From Nostoc sp. KVJ3 (GTDB lineage Bacteria; Cyanobacteriota; Cyanobacteriia; Cyanobacteriales; Nostocaceae), in contig NZ_WWFG01000001.1 of assembly GCF_026127265.1 (NCBI RefSeq), positions 2,643,501 to 2,707,500 of the forward strand: a stretch of DNA of 64,000 bases. The letters are read 5' to 3'. The position numbers were made by a program, and so were the translations under genes. Within the stretch, counting starts at the first letter, position 1; every line of letters begins with the position of its first letter. Below the pieces are notes generated by a model. It saw only the letters and a list, made by a program, of their open reading frames with translations. It searched no databases and was not told where the DNA came from. Of this stretch, positions 34,367 through 42,383 are shown one piece after another.

Positions 34367-35875
34367 TTACTTCATATCATAACCAAACAAATTTGGGTCT
34401 ACTTCTCCTAACTCCAACTCTGCTAAACCATATTCCGTCCATCGTCTCTCTACCATCGCCGCCACATCTGGGTCAGACTCCAAAGGCGAACCCCATTCAT
34501 GGTTTGTTTCCGGTGGAATCTTTGTAGTCGCATCAATTCCCATCCGTCCACCTAAGCCAATCTTTTCACTGGCAAAATCCAATGTATCAAAAGGTGTATT
34601 TGGCAAGATAAACACATCCCGCACTGGGTCAACTTTGGAACTAATTGCCCACACAACTTGCCGCGGATCGCGAATATTTATATCTTTATCCACAACAATT
34701 ACAAATTTTGTGTATGTAAATTGTGGTAAGGCACTCCAAAACGCTAAAGCTGCCCGTCGCGCTTGTCCTGGATATGCTTTATCTATGGAAATGATTGCGG
34801 CTTTGTAACTCAAAGCTTCCATTGGGAGGAAGAAATCGACAATTTCTGAGACTTGTTGTCGCAGTATGGGCGTATAAATGCGATTTAGTGCGATCGCCAT
34901 CATCGCTTCTTCTTTCGGTGGACGACCGCTAAATGTTGTTAAGTAAATCGGATTTTTCCGGTGCGTCATACACTCAAAGCGAATCAATGGCGAATCCTCA
35001 ACGCCACCGTAATAACCCATGTGGTCGCCAAATGGCCCATCTGGTAACACTTCTCCTGGTGTAATCGTCCCTTCCAAGACAAATTCGGAATCTGCGGGAA
35101 CTTCCAAATCTACAGTTTTACACTTCGCCAACTGCACACCAGAACCGCCGTATAGTCCTGCAAATAGCCATTCTGATAAATCTACAGGGATGGGCGTAGC
35201 TGCTGCCATAATAATTAGAGGATCTACACCAAGTGCGATCGCAACTTCTAATTTCTTCCCACGTTCCGCTGCTTTTCGCAAATGCCTCGCCCCACCCCGC
35301 ACTGATAACCAGTGAACCGTCATCGTATTTTTAGATTGTAGTTGTAAACGATACACACCTACATTTGGTGTCCCCGTCTCACAATCTTTAGTAATTACCA
35401 GTCCAAGGGTGATAATCTTGCCAGCATCACCAATATAAGGACGTATTAAAGGCAACTTGTTTAAATCTAAATCATCACCTTGCAGCACAACTTGCTGACA
35501 AGCAGGGAAAAAATCTCGTCCTGGTTTCGCCTTCACCACATCAAACAGCACTTTCCCAAAATCTATCGCCTGAGAAATTTTCTTCGGTGGTTTTGGCTGT
35601 TGCAACATACTCAATTTTTTCCCCAGAGTTTCCAACTCCTCTGGATGCTGCATATTCATCGCCCAGCAAATCCTTTCCACAGTTCCCATCAAATTCACCG
35701 CTACCGGGAAGGAAGCGCCTTTGACATTTTCAAACAACAACCCTGGGCCACCTTTTTGCAGCATCCGGTTGGAAATCTCAGCAATTTCTAAATCTGGGTC
35801 AACTAAAGCTGAAATTCGCCGTAATTGTCCTCGTTCTTCTAGAATTTTAATGAATCCTCGCAAGTCTCTCGCCAT
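34367..35875 (-). CDS. ubiD: UbiD family decarboxylase
   Basis: The 502-residue protein is a full-length UbiD, the prenylated-FMN-dependent (de)carboxylase. In quinone synthesis UbiD decarboxylates the polyprenyl 4-hydroxybenzoate intermediate; in cyanobacteria it is assigned to plastoquinone or phylloquinone-like pathways or to other aromatic acids. Seen in the sequence: RDLRGFIKILEERGQL (start), GGPGLLFENVKG (about 42-53), ITKDCETGTPNVGVYRLQ, the NxxR-like VHWLSVRGGARH, PDGPFGDHMGYYGGVED (active-site loop) and the C-terminal GRMGIDATTKIPPET. It is not next to ubiX. The ATG at 35875 starts the typical MARDLRGFI. Confidence 0.9.
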   Translation of the reverse strand: MARDLRGFIKILEERGQLRRISALVDPDLEIAEISNRMLQKGGPGLLFENVKGASFPVAVNLMGTVERICWAMNMQHPEELETLGKKLSMLQQPKPPKKISQAIDFGKVLFDVVKAKPGRDFFPACQQVVLQGDDLDLNKLPLIRPYIGDAGKIITLGLVITKDCETGTPNVGVYRLQLQSKNTMTVHWLSVRGGARHLRKAAERGKKLEVAIALGVDPLIIMAAATPIPVDLSEWLFAGLYGGSGVQLAKCKTVDLEVPADSEFVLEGTITPGEVLPDGPFGDHMGYYGGVEDSPLIRFECMTHRKNPIYLTTFSGRPPKEEAMMAIALNRIYTPILRQQVSEIVDFFLPMEALSYKAAIISIDKAYPGQARRAALAFWSALPQFTYTKFVIVVDKDINIRDPRQVVWAISSKVDPVRDVFILPNTPFDTLDFASEKIGLGGRMGIDATTKIPPETNHEWGSPLESDPDVAAMVERRWTEYGLAELELGEVDPNLFGYDMK

Positions 35876-36416
35876 TGTTCTAATAAAGTTGATTATTTAA
35901 GAAATGTGAAGCGCTTTCTTATATTATGGGGCATTGGGTATTGAAAAGAAGCAGAGGGGCAGGGTGCGGGGGCGGAGGGGAAAACTCTTCTCCCTTGCTC
36001 CCCGCTCCCTGCTCCCTTGCTTCTTCCCTGCTCCCTAATTTGGGAAATTGTTAGTTTTAATTGGAAATTAACCTATTTAGTAACTTTTCTTAACTGTGTT
36101 TTTCCAAGTATTTAGTTATTGTATCTAGGGATACGCAATTATTTTTTATAAATAAGCGCTGACCTAATCAAACATGGCCAGAATATACTATACCTTCCTG
36201 GCAGGAGGCTTTGTTATATAGCCCCTGCTGGGTTTATTTATTACAAGCCTCCACGCAAGGTATTATTGACATATACCAAGCAAAAAGCGATCGCAACTTA
36301 GAGAACTTCATTCTTAGCGCAGGTATCAGACTAGCAACCAGCCAAATCACATCTCTAGTGTTAGTTGCTAAATACTAAACCAATAGCAAAATACCATTTT
36401 TCCTCACAACAGCTTT
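35876..36416. other. Spacer with purine/pyrimidine tract and a start-less open frame
   Basis: From 35955 to 36040 a G-rich arm (GAGGGGCAGGGTGCGGGGGCGGAGGGG) faces a C/T-rich arm (CTCCCTTGCTCCCCGCTCCC). The rest is A+T-rich. A 71-codon open frame without a start codon lies at 36163-36378. Confidence 0.5.
36163..36378 (+). other. Start-less open frame, possible degenerate coding remnant
   Basis: The frame reads PNQTWPEYTIPSWQEALLYS and continues open to a TAA at 36376-36378, ending SQITSLVLVAKY. It has protein-like composition but no start codon and no recognised family. It may be the remains of a gene upstream of the DUF6883/DUF4926 pair. Confidence 0.25.
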
Positions 36417-36647
36417 TTGGGGAGCGTTGTTGCTGGAGTGCCATCCGTGAGAGTTCAAGATAAAGTGTATTTTGTCAATGTTAAAAAGATTGAAGATTCA
36501 CCATTCGGAACTCGATATGCTGTAGAAGGTACACTGCTTTCACCAGATGGTAGAAACCCTGTGATTTGTTCGGCTTGGTTTATTGAAACAGGGGAAACTA
36601 TTCCTAAGTTTGTTACTTCATACCCACTAAAACGGAGAGAACAATGA
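36417..36647 (+). CDS. DUF6883-like protein, probably N-terminally truncated
   Basis: The 76-residue frame has the C-terminal half of DUF6883 proteins: FGTRYAVEGTLLSPDGRNPVICSAWFIETGETIPKFVTSYPL. Full-length members have about 100-115 residues with an extra N-terminal helix pair that cannot be seen here. The apparent start is a TTG (36417), and an internal GTG at 36447 is the alternative. Its end overlaps the DUF4926 start by 4 bp (ATGA), so the two are translationally coupled. DUF6883 and DUF4926 genes commonly travel together, often near polymorphic toxin or other accessory loci. Their function is unknown. Confidence 0.6.
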   Translation: MGSVVAGVPSVRVQDKVYFVNVKKIEDSPFGTRYAVEGTLLSPDGRNPVICSAWFIETGETIPKFVTSYPLKRREQ

Positions 36648-36868
36648 TTCAAGAACTTGATAGGGTTATTCTGACTAATGATCTCCCAGAATATAGTTTA
36701 GAACAGGGTGATATAGGCACAGTTGTTTTAGTACATCAGGGTGGCAAAGGATATGAGGTTGAATTTGTCACATTGGATGGGGAAACTGTCGCAATTGTTT
36801 CACTCTACAGCATACAAGTACTTCCCATTGGTAGAAGAGAAATTGCGCGATCGCGGCTGATGAATTAA
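36644..36868 (+). CDS. DUF4926 domain protein
   Basis: The 74-residue protein (MIQELDRVILTNDLPEYSLE ... VLVHQGGKGYEVEFVTLDGE) is a complete DUF4926 domain, a small SH3-like beta barrel. It is coupled to the DUF6883 frame by an ATGA overlap. About 108 bp of this gene (from GGATATGAGG) recur nearly unchanged at 10885-10990, so the sequence has been copied or moved in this genome. Molecular role unknown. Confidence 0.8.
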   Translation: MIQELDRVILTNDLPEYSLEQGDIGTVVLVHQGGKGYEVEFVTLDGETVAIVSLYSIQVLPIGRREIARSRLMN

Positions 36869-36894
36869 TACTATGATTAATAGTATATTGATGG

Positions 36895-37446
36895 CTAATT
36901 AATTGCAACAGAAGACGTAATCAACGATGATAAGAAAGTAATTATTTCTTGGATTAATGGATGTTGTTGTAGTATTCTAATTTCTTCATCATTGATATTG
37001 CTAAATATTCTAGCGTTTATATGTTGATTATTACCAAATACTGTCTCTAAAAACTCTTTAGGTTTACTTTGAGATAACTGCCATTCTAAATCATTAAATT
37101 GGCGTTGTGCTATTTTCTCAATTAATGATTTATTTTGGAGAAATACAATTTCTAATTGGGGAACTCCAAGAAATACTTGAAAGGGAATTCCAGATGATAC
37201 TTGCCTTAAGACATAATTAATTAAATCACGTTTTTCAAATATTTGAGATTCGTTATCTGTGTCTGCATCTAAGACAAGAGCAACAGGTGTTTTACGACTA
37301 GCAAGAAGTGAAGTACCTAAAGAACGCGCTCTGTAAGAACTTTCACCTGCGATAAATTTGATATCTTCACTCAGATGTTTTGGCAGTAATTTCTGTAAAA
37401 TTTCTACATCTTTATTACTTTCTGTAATCATGTATGCTAATGTCAT
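36895..37446 (-). CDS. DUF3226 (TOPRIM-like) protein
   Basis: The 183-residue protein fits DUF3226: a TOPRIM-like alpha/beta fold with an N-terminal acidic residue (AYMITESNKDVEILQKLLPKHL; Glu8 or so) and a D-x-D motif in VALVLDADTDNES (about 55-67), the residues that hold metal in TOPRIM domains. TOPRIM proteins of this type (as in OLD nucleases) cut or process nucleic acids and often belong to defence systems. The start overlaps the stop of the upstream frame (37443-37446), so the two are translationally coupled. The upstream partner is broken (see 37443-37766). Confidence 0.7.
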   Translation of the reverse strand: MTLAYMITESNKDVEILQKLLPKHLSEDIKFIAGESSYRARSLGTSLLASRKTPVALVLDADTDNESQIFEKRDLINYVLRQVSSGIPFQVFLGVPQLEIVFLQNKSLIEKIAQRQFNDLEWQLSQSKPKEFLETVFGNNQHINARIFSNINDEEIRILQQHPLIQEIITFLSSLITSSVAIN

Positions 37447-37766
37447 GAAAAAATCTCCGTTGTAATGTCGTGATTAGGGATACCTTTATGAACACAAACA
37501 CGATATTTTTTAACTAGGAATTTACATATACATTTATTTGCTAGTGAATACTCAATTTCTTCTCCTCCCCACAAGAGAATAGTTTGAGGAGCAACAAACC
37601 CAGTTAAAATTACGGCGGCTTCTGTAAATCCAGTGCGACTAAACACGCTACCAATTGCCGTTGCTGGTCTTCGTAGTAGTTGATTTCGTAGCTTTGCTAT
37701 GGATTCAATATTAACTTCTTCAGTTGTATCTTTGATTCTTTTTCAGGAATACATTTTATAATTACT
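37443..37766 (-). pseudogene. Truncated partner of the TOPRIM gene (nuclease-like C-terminal fragment)
   Basis: A minus-strand frame encodes RIKDTTEEVNIESIAKLRNQ, then LLRRPATAIGSVFSRTGFTEAAVILTG and TILLWGGEEIEYSLANK. Only the last ~67 residues follow a possible start (GTG 37646). At the 5' side the frame hits a TGA, but the other frame continues EVIIKCIPEK across an A-run, so a -1 frameshift near 37738 also exists. The pattern 'LRNQL.RRP....G.VFS..GFT' resembles the C-terminal half of Mrr-like restriction nuclease-fold proteins (inference). The gene stops abruptly next to the end of the PIN gene at 37767, suggesting loss of its 5' part when the vapBC-like module was joined. Confidence 0.55.
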
Positions 37767-38180
37767 TCAAAATAGGAGATTTTCAAAAGGATAACTTTGC
37801 TTCCAACGATAGGTATTAAAATCACGCTGATCTACTGAAAAAATGCGTCCACACCCTAAATGCTCTGCTAAAATTACTAGGGAAGCATCAGCCAAATCCA
37901 TTGGAAGATCAGAATATTTTTTTATTAATTCAATAATTCGAGCAGTATGGTGAAGTTCTAAATTAAAAATCGTAAATAATTCTTGTTGCAGACTATTTAG
38001 AAAAATAATTTCAGCGTCAACTCCCTTGCGAGTTAGCAAAAGATAACAAGTTTCTGTGACAACACACCATGTTGTAATTAAAGGTTCATTATATTGTTTT
38101 AAAGCTTGTTTTGCTCTTTCGTGGTGAGTGTCTTTTTTATCAATAAGAGCTAACCAAAATCCTGTATCAACGATGATCAT
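37767..38180 (-). CDS. PIN domain ribonuclease toxin (VapC-type)
   Basis: The 137-residue protein is a complete PIN domain: Asp5 in IIVDTGFW, Glu43 in VVTETCYLL, Asp95 and Asp98 in DLPMDLADASL, and Asp117/Asp120 in IFSVDQRDFNTYR supply the acidic metal site. VapC toxins are Mg-dependent endoribonucleases that cleave tRNA or rRNA when freed from their antitoxin. Its first bases overlap the upstream antitoxin-like gene by 14 bp, as is normal for vapBC pairs. Confidence 0.9.
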   Translation of the reverse strand: MIIVDTGFWLALIDKKDTHHERAKQALKQYNEPLITTWCVVTETCYLLLTRKGVDAEIIFLNSLQQELFTIFNLELHHTARIIELIKKYSDLPMDLADASLVILAEHLGCGRIFSVDQRDFNTYRWKQSYPFENLLF

Positions 38181-38427
38181 ATTTATGATCTAATGTATTA
38201 GATAAAACTTCTTTGTATGTGGTTGATAGATTTTCGTCAGCAGAACAACAACCAATTAATCCAATTTCATCAAACTTTTCATAGAGGCTTTTTTCCTGAC
38301 TATTATTTTCTGACTCTGGTTGTGGATAACGCTTTTTGAGTAACTGAATAAAATCAAGTAGTAAGATTTGAGCTTCTTCTGGTAAAGTATCAATATCTCT
38401 AGATATTTCTTCAAATTTGATTACCAT
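38167..38427 (-). CDS. VapB-type antitoxin
   Basis: The 86-residue protein starts with the motif IDTLPEEAQILLLDFIQLLKKRY (about 12-34), typical of DUF2281/VapB-like antitoxins paired with PIN toxins in cyanobacteria. The polar C-terminal half (SLYEKFDEIGLIGCC) would wrap the toxin. It precedes and overlaps the toxin gene. The N-terminal region probably serves in dimerisation and perhaps promoter binding. Confidence 0.8.
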   Translation of the reverse strand: MVIKFEEISRDIDTLPEEAQILLLDFIQLLKKRYPQPESENNSQEKSLYEKFDEIGLIGCCSADENLSTTYKEVLSNTLDHKYDHR

Positions 38428-38664
38428 AATTAACTTCTAAATTGAGTATTTTCAGGATTATCCTATTATAAACTACGCGGTGATGGTAGGGTAAGACCTT
38501 TGATACGGTGAGCTAGTTTATCACAGGTTAAGTATTATTACTGCTAGATTACTCTATATTTATAGGCTAAAAAGATACTAAAATGCCACTTATCTTAACT
38601 GTAAATAGTTCTAGGTATTCTTTGTTTGCCGGAAATTTAGACGTAAATCTAGGAGTAGTTTGTT
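38428..38664. other. Divergent spacer between the antitoxin and the EcsC-like gene
   Basis: A+T-rich, under 250 bp, with no repeat recognised. It should carry promoters for both directions, including the autoregulated vapBC promoter. Confidence 0.35.
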
Positions 38665-39329
38665 GTGAGTTTACAAGAAGAAATTGCTCAGATTTTTAGG
38701 AATTGGGGCAGTGGTATGTTGGAAGCTGAACGGAAAGCATTAAGAGAAAAGGCTGGTAAGTATACAGTTGATGATTGGAAAGCACAACATATAGCATACG
38801 TAGTTGGATCTGGTGCATTAACTGGCGCAATTGGAGGCCCAGTAGGGTTAGCAGCAATACTACCTGATCTTCTTTGGTGCCAGCAAGTAGCCACTCACGG
38901 ATGTCTTGGCATTGGTCACATCAAAGGTTACGTTATAGACTATGAAAATGACATGAACATGATCCTAGCTGTTTGGTCAGACTTAGCAGAAGCAACAGTT
39001 TCAGTACCAGTTGGAAAAGTAGGGATTAAGGTTTCAAATAAGATACTTCCTAAAGTAGCTGGCAAGGTAGTAGAAAAAGTAATCCTTAAAGGAAGCAGTA
39101 AGATTGGGGCGGGGCGAAATTAGCCGCAAAAGCTGCATCCAAAGCAGCGACAAAACTAACTGCTAAATTAGCCGCAAAAACTGGTGTTGGATGGATTCCT
39201 CTAATTGGTGGAGTAGTATCAGCAGGAATCAATTGGTGGTTACTAAGCGGATTGCTAGATTCGGCAGAGATTTACTATAAGAGTGATTACATTGTTTTAA
39301 AGGATGATGAGATTTCCTCACTAGCCTAA
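38665..39329 (+). pseudogene. EcsC-like membrane-associated protein, frameshifted
   Basis: The first open frame (38665-39123, 152 codons) encodes MSLQEEIAQIFRNWGSGMLE ... GALTGAIGGPVGLAAILPDLLW and stops at GGGGCGAAATTAG. Just before that stop (39108-39117, GGGGCGGGG) another frame opens and continues to 39329 as AKLAAKAASKAATKLTAKL ... GWIPLIGGVVSAGINWWLL with no stop. Together they make a natural protein of about 220 residues with Gly/Ala-rich membrane-like segments, resembling EcsC-family proteins. A one-base change in the G-run has split it. This could be decay, a sequencing error in a homopolymer, or a slippery site. The upstream part has a good ATG-like start (TTG/GTG at 38665, AGGAG 11-15 nt before). 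Confidence 0.65.
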
Positions 39330-39346
39330 ATAAAAAATTAACCAAC

Positions 39347-39853
39347 ATGAAAATTTTTTGTTCAAGTCTCATTTTAGTGATGCTATATAGCTGCAAAGGC
39401 TCTGGTAAACTTGCAGGTGAGATAGCAGAAGGTTTGGGGAAAGGTTTCGCTAATGCCGTAGGTGAATCTATGGTAAAAACTGGTAGCGAAGCTATTGCTA
39501 AGTCATTTAGTAATCAGAACAAAGTTTCTAAGCAACAGGCTTTATGGGAAGCAGCTAGTGAGATGAATAAGTTTACACCTATACAAATAGATCAAGGAAC
39601 TATACTGAATAACGTTAGTGTAGAGGGTAATGGATTAGTTTATAACTATGAATTGATCAACTATTCATCTTTTCAAGTAGATCCAAAACAGCTTGTTTAT
39701 AATATATCTCCGGTAGTACAAAATTCTCTTTGTAGCACTCCAGATACAAAACTTGCTTTGCAAAAAGATGTATCATTTTCCTATTGTTATTTTGGTAATG
39801 ATAAGAGGTTTATCGTAAAATTCATTATAGAGCCAGCAGACTGTGGCTATTAA
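39347..39853 (+). CDS. Small lipoprotein, hypothetical
   Basis: The 168-residue protein starts with a lipoprotein signal MKIFCSSLILVMLYSC (lipobox LYSC, lipidated Cys16). The mature part has a Gly/Ala-rich helix (LAGEIAEGLGKGFANAVGES), then an alpha/beta domain with YNYELINYSSFQV and two Cys residues near the end. I recognise no named family. It starts 17 bp after the end of the EcsC-like gene, so both may be one operon. Confidence 0.6.
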   Translation: MKIFCSSLILVMLYSCKGSGKLAGEIAEGLGKGFANAVGESMVKTGSEAIAKSFSNQNKVSKQQALWEAASEMNKFTPIQIDQGTILNNVSVEGNGLVYNYELINYSSFQVDPKQLVYNISPVVQNSLCSTPDTKLALQKDVSFSYCYFGNDKRFIVKFIIEPADCGY

Positions 39854-39941
39854 ATTAGTGTGTGCTTATCGATTTTGTCAAATTAAAATAACTACAATCT
39901 ATATCTGCTTTTTTGTCACGAATTTCACTAAATTCTCAGAA

Positions 39942-39975
39942 TATCCCTAACCTGTTTTAAAATAGGTTAGGGATA
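39942..39975. terminator. Hairpin between convergent genes
   Basis: TATCCCTAACCT (39942-39953) pairs perfectly with AGGTTAGGGATA (39964-39975) around a 10-nt loop. It lies about 90 bp after the lipoprotein gene and 27 bp before the end of the phosphoketolase-like gene. U-runs are weak, but the position fits a bidirectional terminator. Confidence 0.65.
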
Positions 39976-40001
39976 CAAAATTATAGCAATATAGCAAATC
40001 C

Positions 40002-42215
40002 TTAATGCACTAATGCGATCGCCCTCTTAGTCAACGCCTCAGCAGTCAATCCATTAAACCCCATCAACTCACCAGCACTGGCTGTAGTTTCGCCACGCTT
40101 CCAAGCAAAAGTGTCGCGCTTGGCTGTAGTCCGCAACAGGATGGGTTCTAGCATCGCCGCAGCACCACCTGTAACAGCAATTAACGCATCACCATCAAAT
40201 AATTCGGCAAATTTCGCATCATCCAAGAAACCGCCTTCGGGTTCGGAGCAGGTATCCCACGCAGTATCATCACTACGGTATAATTGCCGAGGATTAATAA
40301 CAGAAACTATCTTCACACCAATACCTTCAGTTTCTAAGAAAGCAGCAGCTTCAAATACTGGTATTAATGTTAAATCGCCAATTACAGCAAATACAACTTG
40401 CTTATCACCAGCAACTTCATGTAATAACACTGCACCATCGCGCAATCCTTGACGAGTTTGTTCTAAAGTTGTGCGAATTGGCAATGGCGATTTACTAGCT
40501 GTAATCACAATTCCCTTATTCTTAGTTTTCAATGCCCAGTCATAACAAGCTTGAATACTATTAGCATCAGGGGGAAATAATGGAAAAACATTTCCATTTC
40601 GCATCAACGAAGCAAAGTAAGCTTCAATTTCGGGACGTTGGTGAGTCCAACCGTTGCGCCCTTGCTCTAATGCCCCGGCTGTGAATAAAGTAATAGTCGA
40701 GGGAGTTTGACGGCGCAATTCTGCCATTGATTGGGTTACAGTTTGCCAAATTGGTAATCCGTTGATGGCAAAAGATTCGTAAGAACACCACAAAGTTCTC
40801 GCACCCATTAACGCTAAACCCGCAGCTAAACCAGCACAAGCATCTTCACTCAATGGTTCATAAACTTGTCCATTTGGTGCTTGATTATATAAATCGTCGG
40901 TTGTGGGGTGGATAATCTTTAATGCTTGGTTGATATTGGCAATTCCAGATGCTTCGTTACCATCAGCGTTGGTGACAAGGAAATTTCGATCTTTATTTCC
41001 TACGATTCCTACCAATCTTCCCATTGCGGTTGTAGAAACTTTTGGTTCACCGCCAACTGCATATTCTTCTAAAGGTAATTCACCTAAATCTGGTAATGGT
41101 AATTCAAATTCTGTCACCACAGTTTTCGCTGCTGGGCCACCACCTGCGCGTTCGGCATTTGTTCTGACTAATTGCCAAGCTTCCGCAGATAAAGCACGGG
41201 TTTGCAATGCACTGATAATATGCGGCGCATCCAGCGTATCTTTAGGATAGAGGTTGTGAGATTTTGCACCCCGCGCGTGAACTCCTGCACCTTTGAGTTG
41301 TTTAATAATGAAGACGGTAAGTTTACCACCCAGTGCAAAACGCGCTGCTTTATCCACACCGGAAAGTACTGCTTGCGTAAATGCTAGACGTTTCTCAAAG
41401 GAAAAGGCGGTACTATCAACGTAATCCCCTGGCTGATCTCGATCGTCAAAGTCTTTGGCATCAACTAACACGACTTCATCAAAACCGTTACCTTGCCAAT
41501 ATGCTTGCATCTGTTCATTGGTTTTGAGGGAAACCATGCTGTGATGTTCTTGGCTGTAACCGTTCCACACCAACACCGGTAAAAAGTTAGTGACAGCAGG
41601 ATAGGCAGTATGGAAATGTGCGATCGCACTTACAATATAAGGCTCACCCAATCCACCATCCCCAACTGTAAAGGGAAATAACTTATCTTTGTGTAATAGT
41701 GCAGCCGCCATTGCAAAATGTTGCCCTTGTCCCAAAGGCCCCGCAGGTGCGAGAATACCGGGAATGAAACCAGAAAGGTGTCCTAATAATCCGTGCTTTT
41801 CTCGGAAGCGATCGCGCAATTGTTGGACTGTAAAAATTCCCATATCCTCTAGCGATCGATCCAAGAACATGGCACTATAAAATCCAGGGGCGTGGTGTCC
41901 CACTTCGGTAATAATGTTCTTGTATCCCAGCATGACAAGAGATGCGTAAGCTTCTGCTTGGCTAGCGAATCCGCCGGGATGCCCAGAAGCTTTGCTAGCA
42001 GTAACTTGCAAAGTTAGGTAGCGCAGGGCATCGGCAGCTAGTAAAGTTTGATATACAGAGGCTTTGTCAGTGGGAGATGCGATCGCTACTTTACCCGACT
42101 CGATAGCAGGTGTTGCACCATAAGTTTCAAAATCTGGTAACGCTTCACCAAAATATTGAATCCCTTCCGAAAAATTGGGAAGCGCTGAAGATGCCTTTGG
42201 GGAGATTGCAGTCAT
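40002..42215 (-). CDS. Transketolase/phosphoketolase-like thiamine-diphosphate enzyme
   Basis: The 737-residue protein is a TPP-dependent enzyme. The N-terminal part has the transketolase-type SKASGHPGGFASQAEAYASL (about 75-94), GHHAPGFYSAMFLD, and the TPP motif GDGGLGEP ... VWNGYSQEHHSM. The C-terminal half resembles phosphoketolases: LSEDACAGLAAGLALMGARTLW, YESFAINGLPIWQTV, RNGWTHQRPEIEAYFASL, PLFPPDANSIQACYDWALK. Phosphoketolases split xylulose-5-P or fructose-6-P to acetyl-P using phosphate; transketolases move C2 units between sugar phosphates. It is shorter than typical phosphoketolase (about 790) and larger than transketolase (about 670), so the precise reaction is unclear. It does not look like the regular Calvin-cycle tkt. 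It stands alone, divergent from the P450 gene. Confidence 0.75.
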   Translation of the reverse strand: MTAISPKASSALPNFSEGIQYFGEALPDFETYGATPAIESGKVAIASPTDKASVYQTLLAADALRYLTLQVTASKASGHPGGFASQAEAYASLVMLGYKNIITEVGHHAPGFYSAMFLDRSLEDMGIFTVQQLRDRFREKHGLLGHLSGFIPGILAPAGPLGQGQHFAMAAALLHKDKLFPFTVGDGGLGEPYIVSAIAHFHTAYPAVTNFLPVLVWNGYSQEHHSMVSLKTNEQMQAYWQGNGFDEVVLVDAKDFDDRDQPGDYVDSTAFSFEKRLAFTQAVLSGVDKAARFALGGKLTVFIIKQLKGAGVHARGAKSHNLYPKDTLDAPHIISALQTRALSAEAWQLVRTNAERAGGGPAAKTVVTEFELPLPDLGELPLEEYAVGGEPKVSTTAMGRLVGIVGNKDRNFLVTNADGNEASGIANINQALKIIHPTTDDLYNQAPNGQVYEPLSEDACAGLAAGLALMGARTLWCSYESFAINGLPIWQTVTQSMAELRRQTPSTITLFTAGALEQGRNGWTHQRPEIEAYFASLMRNGNVFPLFPPDANSIQACYDWALKTKNKGIVITASKSPLPIRTTLEQTRQGLRDGAVLLHEVAGDKQVVFAVIGDLTLIPVFEAAAFLETEGIGVKIVSVINPRQLYRSDDTAWDTCSEPEGGFLDDAKFAELFDGDALIAVTGGAAAMLEPILLRTTAKRDTFAWKRGETTASAGELMGFNGLTAEALTKRAIALVH

Positions 42216-42383
42216 GCTGAGTACCTTTTGACGATGAGGTGAAACTGTAGATGCTCGTTGAATTTAACAAAAATTTTACATCTTTCAGGTTGTAACAGTT
42301 TATTGCTTTTTTGCAACGTTAGAATAAGTACTTTAAATGGTTACGCAAGCAAAATTCCAGTTAGTTTAAGTAACAAAAAATTT

